Below are positions 1-7,409 of a DNA stretch of 14,076 bases, piece by piece. The notes under the pieces were generated by a model. That model was not told the origin of the DNA. It worked only from the letters and a program-made list of their open reading frames with translations, and searched no databases. The position numbers were made by a program, and so were the translations under genes. Each line of letters starts with the position of its first letter. The first letter of the stretch is position 1. Origin of the DNA: Treponema sp. UBA3819 (GTDB lineage Bacteria; Spirochaetota; Spirochaetia; Treponematales; Treponemataceae). The stretch is from contig DFDV01000073.1 in NCBI GenBank assembly GCA_002369025.1, positions 5,854-19,929 on the forward strand. Reading direction: 5' to 3'.

Positions 1-525
1 CGGAACATTGCAACGCTGGGAGGAAATATCTGCACAAAAAAGAGCAAGATGACTCTCTATGCCCCTCTCCTTGCACTTGATACCCGCCTTGAACTGCAGC
101 ACGGAACGGAAACAATCTATATTCCCCTTACGAAGTTTACCGAGATTCCGCCTGAATATCTGCTTACGAAAATCCGCGTTCCCCTGGAAGAATGGGAAGT
201 AACTGTATTCAGACGGCTGGGCCCCTCCCATCACATAAACGAAAGGTCTGCTTCATTTGTCTTTTTGACAAACACCCAGAATTCCCAGATTTCAAGCATT
301 CGTATTGCCTTTGCGGGTGAAGTCTGGTTCAGAAGCCTGGAACTGGAAAACAAACTGCTGGGTTCACACCTGCCCATTCCGGAAAAAAGCATCAACGAAA
401 TGGTGGAAGAAGCAGGCAGACAATTTGACGAAGTAGCGGAAAAGGCAAAGAAGGAGCCTCTACCCATCCTCCGCGACCAGTTTCTGAATCTGGTAAAGTT
501 TTCACTGGAACAGCTGACTTACTAA
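1..525 (+). CDS. Molybdenum hydroxylase FAD-binding subunit (xanthine/CO dehydrogenase medium subunit type), 5'-truncated
   Basis: The reading frame is open from the first base, so the gene begins before the window; 174 C-terminal residues are visible. They start with the RNIATLGGNI segment, the FAD pyrophosphate-binding motif typical of the FAD_binding_5 domain (xanthine dehydrogenase FAD subunit, CoxM), followed by the usual 'LLALDTRLEL' strand. From about residue 75 (FRRLG) to the end it fits the C-terminal CO-dehydrogenase flavoprotein domain, including the RIAFAGEVWFRS stretch. Such subunits pass electrons between the [2Fe-2S] subunit, FAD and NAD+ in purine or aromatic hydroxylases. The partner subunits would lie to the left and are not visible, so the substrate is unknown. 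The ATG at 49 is internal to the domain and is not the real start. The 3' end overlaps the convergent permease gene by 24 bp. Confidence 0.85.
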   Translation, partial: RNIATLGGNICTKKSKMTLYAPLLALDTRLELQHGTETIYIPLTKFTEIPPEYLLTKIRVPLEEWEVTVFRRLGPSHHINERSASFVFLTNTQNSQISSIRIAFAGEVWFRSLELENKLLGSHLPIPEKSINEMVEEAGRQFDEVAEKAKKEPLPILRDQFLNLVKFSLEQLTY

Positions 526-1608
526 AAGCAGCAGACCTAGAAAAATCACATTCACAAGCGTAAAGAGGACAAGATACTCTCCCCCGCGGCGACCGCTTTT
601 TGTGTACATGGTAAAGGAAATCAGGCTTGCAAGGGATGCAACCAGAGTTCCAAGCCCGCCGAAGTTTACACCCAGCAGAAGATTTTTTACATTCTCCACA
701 AAGGGATAGAGCAGAAGCGTGGCGGGCACATTACTGATAACCTGACTTGCAAGCAGACTTGCGGCAAGTTCATGCTGCTGAACACATGACTCCAGCAGAC
801 TGCGGACTGCGGGAATGGCTGCAATATTTCCACTGAAGATAAAAAATGCCACAAAAGTCAAAAGTAAAAAATAGTCCACACGAAAAAGGGTTCTGGCATC
901 AAAAATCAGCACTGCAATCAATACGATAAGGGCAAGCAGAGGCTTGGGAATAAGTTTTGCAACAGATAAGAGGCAGAGCAAAAAGAGAATGCTGTACAAG
1001 GTCTTGCGCCAGGGGGACACATGAGTTCGTGTATTGGGACTTCCTAATGCAGTCAGGGGCACTTTTGGTACGGCAAGCAGTGACAGGGCAAGCAGAAGGG
1101 CACAGACAAGAGTGTATGGAAGCAAAATCAGCATAAAATCCGGGAGGGGCATGCCAGTCTTTGTATAGAGAAAGAGATTCTGGGGATTTCCCACGGGGGT
1201 AAGCATGCTGCCTGTATTTGCCGCCACCGTCTGTAAGACAATTACATAGGCAATGTAAGCCGGAGACAGGCCTTGCTGAACGCCAAAAAGCATAAGGGCA
1301 AAAGGCACAAAGGCAATCAAAGCCACGTCATTTGTAATGAACATGCTGGAGAAAAAACAGAGGAAGACCAGGACACAGGCAAGAGTGCGGGTCGTATGCA
1401 CAAGAGTACAAAGGCGTACCGCAAGAGTCCTGAAAAGTCCGCAGCTCTCCAGACCCGCTACCGAAGCCATGAGGGCAAAAAGAACCGCAAGCGTATGCAG
1501 GTCAATATAGGAAAGATAGGCTTTTGACGGGGGAACAAAAAAACAACTTATAATTGCACATAAAGAGGCGGCACAAAAGACCGCCCTTTTTTTGAGAAAA
1601 GTAATCAC
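502..1608 (-). CDS. ArsB/NhaD-type (ion transporter superfamily, CitMHS-like) membrane permease
   Basis: 368 residues, strongly hydrophobic, with about ten predicted membrane spans. A basic start (KKR at 6-8) is followed by a first span at about 9-25. Ion-transporter-superfamily signatures are present in both halves: FITND (90-94) and TPVGNPQN (137-144) in the first repeat, SNVPAT (292-297) and GVNFGGLGT (313-321) in the second. These are the re-entrant-loop motifs of ArsB, NhaD and SLC13/citrate carriers, so it should be an inner-membrane anion or organic-acid permease. The substrate cannot be read from sequence. The start is GTG (1606-1608) preceded by GGTGA about 5 nt upstream. It lies 15 bp after the superoxide reductase gene on the same strand with no terminator seen, so the two are probably co-transcribed. 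Its last codons overlap the end of the convergent FAD-subunit gene. Confidence 0.8.
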   Translation of the reverse strand: MITFLKKRAVFCAASLCAIISCFFVPPSKAYLSYIDLHTLAVLFALMASVAGLESCGLFRTLAVRLCTLVHTTRTLACVLVFLCFFSSMFITNDVALIAFVPFALMLFGVQQGLSPAYIAYVIVLQTVAANTGSMLTPVGNPQNLFLYTKTGMPLPDFMLILLPYTLVCALLLALSLLAVPKVPLTALGSPNTRTHVSPWRKTLYSILFLLCLLSVAKLIPKPLLALIVLIAVLIFDARTLFRVDYFLLLTFVAFFIFSGNIAAIPAVRSLLESCVQQHELAASLLASQVISNVPATLLLYPFVENVKNLLLGVNFGGLGTLVASLASLISFTMYTKSGRRGGEYLVLFTLVNVIFLGLLLLVSQLFQ

Positions 1609-1623
1609 TGTATCACCAGAAAA

Positions 1624-1998
1624 TCAGGCTTCTGCCTTCCAGAGACCATGCTTGTTGCAATACTCGTAGGCTGCAATCAGCTTTTCATCCGTCAGCGTGA
1701 ATTTTGCCTCAGGAAGTTCACCGGGATTCAGATTCTTGCGGTATACGCCTTTATCTGTTTCCAGCACAATCCACTGAATCCAATGATCATCTGCCATAGG
1801 ATGGGCTGCAGAACCAACCTTTACCGTAACACTGTTTCCACTCTGCTCGATAACGGGAACGTGTTTTTCCGTTGCACCGTCACTCGTATTTGCCTTGAGT
1901 TCCTTCATCTCGTCGCCACAGCACACAACTACGGGGCATCCCTTATTGACGACTTCCACAATCTTTCCGCATTTTAAGCATTTAAAAAACTGAACCAT
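1624..1998 (-). CDS. dfx: Superoxide reductase, two-iron desulfoferrodoxin type
   Basis: 124 residues from the ATG at 1996-1998. This start has GAGGTG exactly 6 nt upstream; the in-frame GTG at 2005-2007 lies inside that ribosome-binding site and is unlikely to be used. The N-terminal desulforedoxin domain keeps all four center-I cysteines (C7, C10, C26, C27). The C-terminal neelaredoxin domain keeps the active-site center-II ligands H46, H66, H72, C114 and H117, plus the catalytic Lys45 in EKHVP. Spacing matches desulfoferrodoxins. The enzyme reduces superoxide to peroxide in the cytoplasm without making oxygen, drawing electrons from rubredoxin-like donors; this is typical of anaerobes and microaerophiles. 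T. pallidum neelaredoxin is known to lack the center-I cysteines, so this is the fuller class. It is the first gene of a likely two-gene operon with the permease. Confidence 0.95.
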   Translation of the reverse strand: MVQFFKCLKCGKIVEVVNKGCPVVVCCGDEMKELKANTSDGATEKHVPVIEQSGNSVTVKVGSAAHPMADDHWIQWIVLETDKGVYRKNLNPGELPEAKFTLTDEKLIAAYEYCNKHGLWKAEA

Positions 1999-2017
1999 TC
2001 TTCGCACCTCATATCAA

Positions 2018-2045
2018 AGTATAACAGACTTTTGGATAAACACAA
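2018..2045 (-). promoter_or_regulatory. Promoter of superoxide reductase gene (extended -10)
   Basis: Reading leftward: TTGTGT (2040-2045), a 16-nt spacer, then TATACT (2018-2023) preceded by TGT, giving an extended -10 TGTTATACT. Transcription would start near 2011-2012, leaving a leader of about 13 nt that is almost entirely the GAGGTG ribosome-binding site. Inferred from motif match only. Confidence 0.6.
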
Positions 2046-2111
2046 GAAAAATCACTTTCTTTTCAGCAGCACTTTTTCAGCCTCTGCCGCCGGTACTCTC
2101 AGTGGCAAAGA

Positions 2112-4775
2112 CTAAAATCCGTAGCCTGTATCTTCAATTTTCTTTGCGGGCTGGAAGACCTGGGTCATCACTTCCATAGCGTGACTGACAGGGATAAAGG
2201 TAATTCCCTGCTTTACATGGTCCGGAATGTCTTCCAGATCGCGCTTGTTTGCCTTTGGAATGAAAATGGTCTTAATGCCGTTTCTTTTTGCGGCAACAGT
2301 CTTTTCGCGAAGGCCGCCAATGGGCATAACCTGTCCGCCAAGAGCAAGTTCGCCTGTCATGGCAACATTGGGCTTTATCACGCGGCCGGTCAAAAGTGAC
2401 ATGAAGGTGGTTGCCATGGTGATTCCCGCACTTGGGCCGTCTTTTGGTGTTGCTCCCTCGGGTATATGCAGGTGAATTGTATTGCGCTCAAACCACTGGG
2501 CCGTCTTAATCTTATGCTCGATGGCATACTGCTTTACCCAGTTCATTGCAATCTGTGCGCTTTCCTTCATCACATCGCCAAGCTGACCGGTAAGCTGCAG
2601 GCCGCCCTTGTCGCTCTGGAAAGAAATGCTTTCTATGAGCAGGGTATCTCCGCCCATGCTTGTCCAGGCAAGTCCGATTGCAGTTCCAGGTACGCTGGCC
2701 CTCTTGATTTCACTTTCGTCAAAGATCGGCTTTCCAAGATATTTTTCCAGATCAGGAGCGTCTACCGTAAAGGTCTGATCTTTTAAGGCTTCTAGTGCCG
2801 AAGGATCAGCAGTCACCGCGGACAGTTTTTTTGCATCTGCCGGAATGCCGGTAAGCTGCTGGGTAACAATCTTTCTGTGGATTTTGTCCACGCATTTTTC
2901 ATAATTACGCACACCGGCTTCCCGGGCATATTCTTCTGCAATGCGAAGGAGAGCGGCTTTTGTGTACTTAACCTGATTCTTTGCCAGTCCGTTTTTGGCA
3001 AGATTCTTTGGTATAAGATATTTTCTTGCGATTTCCAGTTTTTCCTGATCGATGTAGCCGGAAAGGGAAATAATTTCCGCACGATCAAGCAGAGGCTCGG
3101 GAATTTTATCCAGAGTATTTGCAGTAAGGATAAAGAAGACATCGCTTACATCAAAGGGCAAATCAAGATAATTGTCCCTGAAACTTACATTCTGCTCGGG
3201 ATCCAGAACTTCAAGCAGGGCACTGGCAGGATCACCACCGGAATAACTTGCCCCCATCTTGTCTACTTCATCAATCATAAAGACAGGGCTCTTTGTCTTG
3301 GTGATTTTGAGTCCCTGAAGGATTTTTCCCGGCATTGAACCGATATAAGTGCGGCGGTGGCCTTTGATTTCTGCTTCGTCACGCATGCCTCCCACACTAA
3401 AACGATAGAAAGGCTTGTTCATGGCATTTGCTATGGAATGTCCGACACTGGTTTTTCCTACTCCCGGCGGTCCAACCAGAATCAAAATAGAGCCCTTGTT
3501 GTCCTTTTTGAGTTTGCGGATTGCAAGGTACTCCATGATTCGTTTTTTTACGTCATCCAGACCATAGTGATCTTTTTCAAGAATTTTGTAGGCCCGTGAA
3601 AGGTCATACTCTTCTACGCTTTCATCCTTCCAGGGAAGGGCACAGACCAGTTCAAGAAAATTGCGACTCACAAAATATTCACTGGAAGAGGGATCCATAA
3701 TGTTGAATTTTTCCAGTTCATTATCGACCGCTTCCTTGATTTCTCCGGTAAAGCCCAGAGCATCGATTTTTTCCTTGAACTTCTGGTAGTCGCTTGCCAT
3801 ATTGCCGGCGCCTGTTCCCAGTTCGTCCTGAATCGCCTTCATTTCTTCGCGCAGGAAGTATTCACGCTGATTTTTTTCTACACGCTCATTCAGTTCCGCC
3901 TGCACTTTTTTCTGTATGCGCAGCAGTTCCTGTTCTTTTTTGATGTAGACCAGAACCTGTTCCATGCGGGCGCGCACATTTGTCTGCTCCAGAATCTTCT
4001 GCTGGTCTTCTTTTTCTATGGAGAGAATGGATGCAATAAAGTCTGCAATTTTTCCCGGATGATCAATATTGACCATATTGAGGCGCATTTCTTCACTGAA
4101 AAGAGGATTATTTTCACTCACCTCTTTCATTTCACTGATGAGGGCACGGGTTAAGGCCTTTACCTCAAATGTATCGTCCTCTTCATCATCCAGATACTGA
4201 ACTGCGGCCACCATGGGATGGGCTGCGTTGAGGGCACGGCGGATTTTAAACCGCTTGATTGTACTGACAAAAATATTTACGCCGCCGTCAGGCAGATTGA
4301 TTTTCTTAATGATGCGGGCGACAGTTCCGGTCTCATACAAATCGCTAATCGAAGGATCATCGCTTTCGTTTTTTAGCAGGACTACGCCGATAAAACCGTC
4401 CTCATTGCAGGCTTTTTCAATAGTCTTTACATCGTCTGAGCCGTTAATCATGACCGGCGTAAAGATTCCGGGGAACATGGGGCGGCCGCCAAGGGGAATC
4501 AAATGCAGTTTGTTGGGAAGCATCTGCTCTACAGGCACAATCTGTCCCATCAAATTGCTCATATCGACTTCAATTTTAATTTCGCTGGCTTTTTCTTCGC
4601 TTTTGCCGGATTTTTTTGCAGAAGATTTTGGCTTACGGCCCCGTTTTTTGGGAGTCTTTTTTTCATCTTTTGCAGAGTCTTTTCCGTCCTTTTCAGGAGC
4701 GTTTTTTTCGTCTATAACAGAATCATTTTTTTCTGCTTCGTTCAGTTCTTCGTCTGTATTTTTTTCGTCAGTCAT
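2112..4775 (-). CDS. lon: ATP-dependent protease Lon with charged N-terminal extension
   Basis: 887 residues, about 100 longer than E. coli Lon (784). Residues 1-70 are a low-complexity Lys/Glu/Asp-rich extension carrying KKRGRKPK (43-50), an AT-hook-like core. The Lon N-domain follows from about 90 (LHLIPLGGRPMFPG), then the helical region, then the AAA+ module with Walker A GPPGVGKT (435-442) and Walker B VFMIDEVD (498-505). The C-terminal protease domain has the Ser-Lys dyad: S782 in PKDGPSAG and K825 in GGLREK, 43 residues apart as in E. coli (S679/K722). Lon is a cytosolic hexamer that degrades misfolded and regulatory proteins. The start is the ATG at 4773-4775; there is no ribosome-binding site, and a -10 box sits 6 nt upstream, suggesting a leaderless mRNA. 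An in-frame TAA lies 7 codons upstream. The next methionines (72, 76) would remove only the extension and also lack a ribosome-binding site. Confidence 0.98.
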   Translation of the reverse strand: MTDEKNTDEELNEAEKNDSVIDEKNAPEKDGKDSAKDEKKTPKKRGRKPKSSAKKSGKSEEKASEIKIEVDMSNLMGQIVPVEQMLPNKLHLIPLGGRPMFPGIFTPVMINGSDDVKTIEKACNEDGFIGVVLLKNESDDPSISDLYETGTVARIIKKINLPDGGVNIFVSTIKRFKIRRALNAAHPMVAAVQYLDDEEDDTFEVKALTRALISEMKEVSENNPLFSEEMRLNMVNIDHPGKIADFIASILSIEKEDQQKILEQTNVRARMEQVLVYIKKEQELLRIQKKVQAELNERVEKNQREYFLREEMKAIQDELGTGAGNMASDYQKFKEKIDALGFTGEIKEAVDNELEKFNIMDPSSSEYFVSRNFLELVCALPWKDESVEEYDLSRAYKILEKDHYGLDDVKKRIMEYLAIRKLKKDNKGSILILVGPPGVGKTSVGHSIANAMNKPFYRFSVGGMRDEAEIKGHRRTYIGSMPGKILQGLKITKTKSPVFMIDEVDKMGASYSGGDPASALLEVLDPEQNVSFRDNYLDLPFDVSDVFFILTANTLDKIPEPLLDRAEIISLSGYIDQEKLEIARKYLIPKNLAKNGLAKNQVKYTKAALLRIAEEYAREAGVRNYEKCVDKIHRKIVTQQLTGIPADAKKLSAVTADPSALEALKDQTFTVDAPDLEKYLGKPIFDESEIKRASVPGTAIGLAWTSMGGDTLLIESISFQSDKGGLQLTGQLGDVMKESAQIAMNWVKQYAIEHKIKTAQWFERNTIHLHIPEGATPKDGPSAGITMATTFMSLLTGRVIKPNVAMTGELALGGQVMPIGGLREKTVAAKRNGIKTIFIPKANKRDLEDIPDHVKQGITFIPVSHAMEVMTQVFQPAKKIEDTGYGF

Positions 4776-4810
4776 ACAGATAATATACTGAATTTACGGC
4801 AAAACGGCAA
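4776..4810 (-). promoter_or_regulatory. lon promoter, apparently leaderless
   Basis: Reading leftward: TTGCCG (4805-4810), exactly 17 nt, TATATT (4782-4787), then six bases (ATCTGT) and the lon ATG. The usual start point, 7 nt after the -10 box, is the A of the ATG itself. No Shine-Dalgarno sequence lies between promoter and start codon. TTTGCCG occurs twice in tandem (TTTGCCG-TTTTGCCG); the first copy gives the canonical spacing. Confidence 0.6.
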
Positions 4811-4820
4811 ATTTATGTTT

Positions 4821-4862
4821 AAAAGTCACGCAGACAAGGTCTCCTTCACCCGCATGACTTCT
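4821..4862 (-). terminator. Terminator hairpin after clpC, possibly bidirectional
   Basis: On the leftward strand a near-perfect inverted repeat fills 4823-4860: the arms AAGTCATGC and GCGTGACTT continue inward through G-U pairs to AAGG-AGA-CCTT, about 16 of 17 positions pairing. It starts 5 bp after the clpC stop and ends in TTTT. Read rightward, the same hairpin is followed by C and six T (4861-4867), so it could stop transcripts from either side. It separates clpC from the lon promoter. Confidence 0.75.
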
Positions 4863-4865
4863 TTT

Positions 4866-7397
4866 TTACAGGGAGACTAAGACCGGCTTTTTCTGTCTGG
4901 CAAATTTGACCAGCAGCCTGTCATCCTTGAAATCTACAATTGCCTTTTTGCTTTCAGACTTGCCTTCAAGAATCAAAAGGGAAAGCTGTTCTTCAATCTC
5001 GCGCTGAATCAGACGGCGCATGGGACGGGCACCCATACTGGGGTCATATCCGTGGTCAAGCAGGTAATCTCTTGCCTTAGGCTTGAGGGTAAGAGTGATT
5101 TCCTGTTCTGAAAGGCGATTTTCCAGTTCCTTTATCTGAATGTCCAGAATGGCGCTGACCTGCTCGCGGGAAAGTGCATTAAAGACAACAACATCGTCAA
5201 TGCGGTTCAAAAGCTCCGGGCGCATGATGCGTTTAAGTTCTTCCATGGCGCTTGACTTGATGTCACTGTAGGGAAGCAGTCCGTCTCCCGCTGAAGAAAA
5301 TCCCAGCCGATGGTCAGATGTAATTTCCCTTGCGCCCGCATTTGAAGTCATGATGATGACTGTGTTACGAAAATTGACTGTATGGCCCAGGTTGTCACTC
5401 AACTCGCCCTCTTCCAGAAGCTGCAGAAGCAGGTTAAAGATATCCGGGTGAGCCTTTTCAATTTCATCCAGCAAAACCACGCTGTAGGGCTTCTGACGGA
5501 CCTTTTCCGTAAGGACGCCGCCTTCATCATAGCCGACATATCCCGGAGGAGCACCAACCAGGCGGCTGGCATTATGCTTTTCCATGTAGTCGCTCATATC
5601 TATGCGAATCAGGGCATCTTCTGTACCGAAAAGGAATTTTGCAAGCGTTTTTGCCAGCTGTGTTTTTCCGACGCCTGTAGGTCCAAGGAAAATGAAAGAC
5701 CCCAGGGGACGGGCACTGGAAGAAACTCCTGCCCTGGCACGGCGGATTGCACTGGAAAGGAGTTTTACTGCTTCATCCTGACCAATGACAGTCTTGTGAA
5801 GTTCTTCTTCCATGTGAAGCAGTTTTGCGCTCTCGTTGGAGTCAAGCTGTTCCAGAGGAATTCCCGTCATGCTGCTGATGATTTTGGAAACATCTTCTAC
5901 CGTGACGCGCTTTTTAACGCTCTCCACATTGTTCTTCCAGTAGTTGCTGAACTCATCGAGTTTTTGCTTGAGGTCACGAACCTTGTCCCTCACCATGGCG
6001 GCATGCTCGTAGTCCTGATTTGCCACCAGCTGCTTTTTTTCTTCGCTCAGTTCTTCAATACTCTTTTCAAGTTCTGCAAGCTGAACAGGCCGCTCTTCTT
6101 CCTGAATCTTTTTTGCACTGCCCGCCTCATCCAGAATATCAATGGCCTTGTCAGGCAAAAAGCGTTCGGGAATATAGCGGGTACTGAATTTTACGATTGC
6201 AGGAATAACATCGTCATCATACACAACATTGTGGAATTCCTCAAATTTTGATTTCAGTCCTTCCAGAATCTGAACTGATTCTTCAGCAAGAGGTTCTTCC
6301 ACTTTAACAATCTGAAAACGGCGCTCAAGGGCGGCATCTTTTTCAAAATACTTGCGGTATTCACGCATTGTAGTTGCGCCGACAATCTGAATCTCGCCCC
6401 GGCTCAGTGCAGGCTTTAAAATATTGCTTGCATCCATCTGTCCTTCAGGACCACCCGCACCGATTATCGTGTGCAGTTCGTCCATAAAGAGTATGATATT
6501 GCCGCTTTCACGGATTTCTTTCATCATGCGCTTCATGCGTTCTTCAAATTCACCACGATATTTTGTTCCCGCTATCATCGCCGCCAGATCCAGTGAGAGA
6601 ACCCGCTTTTTAAGGAGGTTGCGGGGAACATTACCGGAAGCAATATGCTGGGCAAGACCTTCCGCAATGGCAGTCTTTCCAACTCCGGGTTCACCAATCA
6701 GTACCGGATTATTTTTTGTACGGCGGCTCAAAATCTGAACTACCCGGTGAATTTCTTTTTCCCTGCCGACAACAGGGTCCAGTTTGTTTTCACGGGAAAG
6801 GGCCGTCAAATCTCGGCTGTAATCCGCCAGGAATGATTTTTTCTGCTGTCCGTTTCCGCCCTTCTGCTGGGAATTATCCGCAGTTTCGGAAATGCTTTTC
6901 ATCATTGAAGAGGCAAATTCATTGACCGCACGCTGGTTGTCTGATGCACTGGAAAGGAAATTCTTCTGCACCATAAGCACTTCGTGCCTTACATTTTCTA
7001 TGCCAAGAGCCGCATGCTCAAAGAAACGCCATGTAACACTCTGTTCTTCGCGCATGGCAGCCAGCAGAAGATGTTCCGTTCCCACATAATCATTACGCAG
7101 AGACCGGGATTCAATGGCAGCCATATCCACCAGCGTCCGCAGGCGGCGTGAAGGAGGCAAATCACTGTAGTCAGCCGTAATATTTTGGGCAGGAGAAAGG
7201 CTCTGCTCCAGATTCAACTGAAAGGTAAGCACATTAATATGAAGATTCTGCAGGAGAATGTAACCAAGTCCGTCTGCGCTTTTAAGCAGAGCCAGCATTA
7301 CATGCTCAGGAAGCAGTTCCATACTGCCACTTTTGCGACCTTCATCTTGTGCGAGGGCAACCAGCAGACGCTGAGCCCGGGGAGATAATCCTTTCAT
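4866..7397 (-). CDS. clpC: ClpC-type AAA+ unfoldase (ATP-dependent Clp protease ATP-binding subunit)
   Basis: 843 residues, close to the usual 810-850. Order: double Clp-N repeat (1-145); a Gln/Asn/Gly/Lys-rich linker (about 172-188); first AAA+ module with Walker A GEPGVGKT (235-242) and Walker B ILFMDELH (302-309); a middle domain with a UVR-like helix (444-478); second AAA+ module with Walker A GPTGVGKT (572-579) and Walker B VVLLDEIE (640-647); and an LGF loop (698-700) at the ClpP-docking position. It unfolds substrates for ClpP in the cytosol. The glutamates matching B. subtilis ClpC E32 and E106, which hold phospho-arginine, are present as E31 (LLPEH) and E108 (VGTEH). It is the last gene of the mcsA-mcsB-clpC operon, 12 bp after mcsB, with ribosome-binding site GAGGT before the ATG and a strong hairpin just after the stop. 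Confidence 0.97.
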   Translation of the reverse strand: MKGLSPRAQRLLVALAQDEGRKSGSMELLPEHVMLALLKSADGLGYILLQNLHINVLTFQLNLEQSLSPAQNITADYSDLPPSRRLRTLVDMAAIESRSLRNDYVGTEHLLLAAMREEQSVTWRFFEHAALGIENVRHEVLMVQKNFLSSASDNQRAVNEFASSMMKSISETADNSQQKGGNGQQKKSFLADYSRDLTALSRENKLDPVVGREKEIHRVVQILSRRTKNNPVLIGEPGVGKTAIAEGLAQHIASGNVPRNLLKKRVLSLDLAAMIAGTKYRGEFEERMKRMMKEIRESGNIILFMDELHTIIGAGGPEGQMDASNILKPALSRGEIQIVGATTMREYRKYFEKDAALERRFQIVKVEEPLAEESVQILEGLKSKFEEFHNVVYDDDVIPAIVKFSTRYIPERFLPDKAIDILDEAGSAKKIQEEERPVQLAELEKSIEELSEEKKQLVANQDYEHAAMVRDKVRDLKQKLDEFSNYWKNNVESVKKRVTVEDVSKIISSMTGIPLEQLDSNESAKLLHMEEELHKTVIGQDEAVKLLSSAIRRARAGVSSSARPLGSFIFLGPTGVGKTQLAKTLAKFLFGTEDALIRIDMSDYMEKHNASRLVGAPPGYVGYDEGGVLTEKVRQKPYSVVLLDEIEKAHPDIFNLLLQLLEEGELSDNLGHTVNFRNTVIIMTSNAGAREITSDHRLGFSSAGDGLLPYSDIKSSAMEELKRIMRPELLNRIDDVVVFNALSREQVSAILDIQIKELENRLSEQEITLTLKPKARDYLLDHGYDPSMGARPMRRLIQREIEEQLSLLILEGKSESKKAIVDFKDDRLLVKFARQKKPVLVSL

Positions 7398-7409
7398 AGC
7401 GACCTCAAT

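Noticed and set aside
49..525. ATG at 49 as the start of a short protein
   Set aside because: The frame is open to base 1 and residues encoded at 1-48 form the conserved FAD-binding motif, so the gene is truncated, not short.
1999..2007. GTG start three codons upstream for the superoxide reductase
   Set aside because: That GTG is part of the GAGGTG ribosome-binding site of the ATG at 1996-1998.
2082..2110. Hairpin CTTTGCC/GGCAGAG just after lon as a terminator
   Set aside because: Seven-pair stem with a 15-nt loop but no T run on the leftward strand; lon termination here is not supported.
2813..3142. 109-codon leftward frame inside lon
   Set aside because: Alternative frame within the AAA+ part of an intact lon; Ser/Leu/Lys-biased product typical of a shifted frame, not evidence of a frameshift.
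4213..4880. Long + strand frames over the lon 5' end
   Set aside because: The Phe/Ser-rich products are the mirror of the Lys/Glu-rich Lon extension.
5382..6251. 289-codon open frame on the + strand inside clpC
   Set aside because: Antisense shadow of a fully conserved clpC coding region; low-complexity, Phe/Cys-rich product with no domain and no ribosome-binding site.
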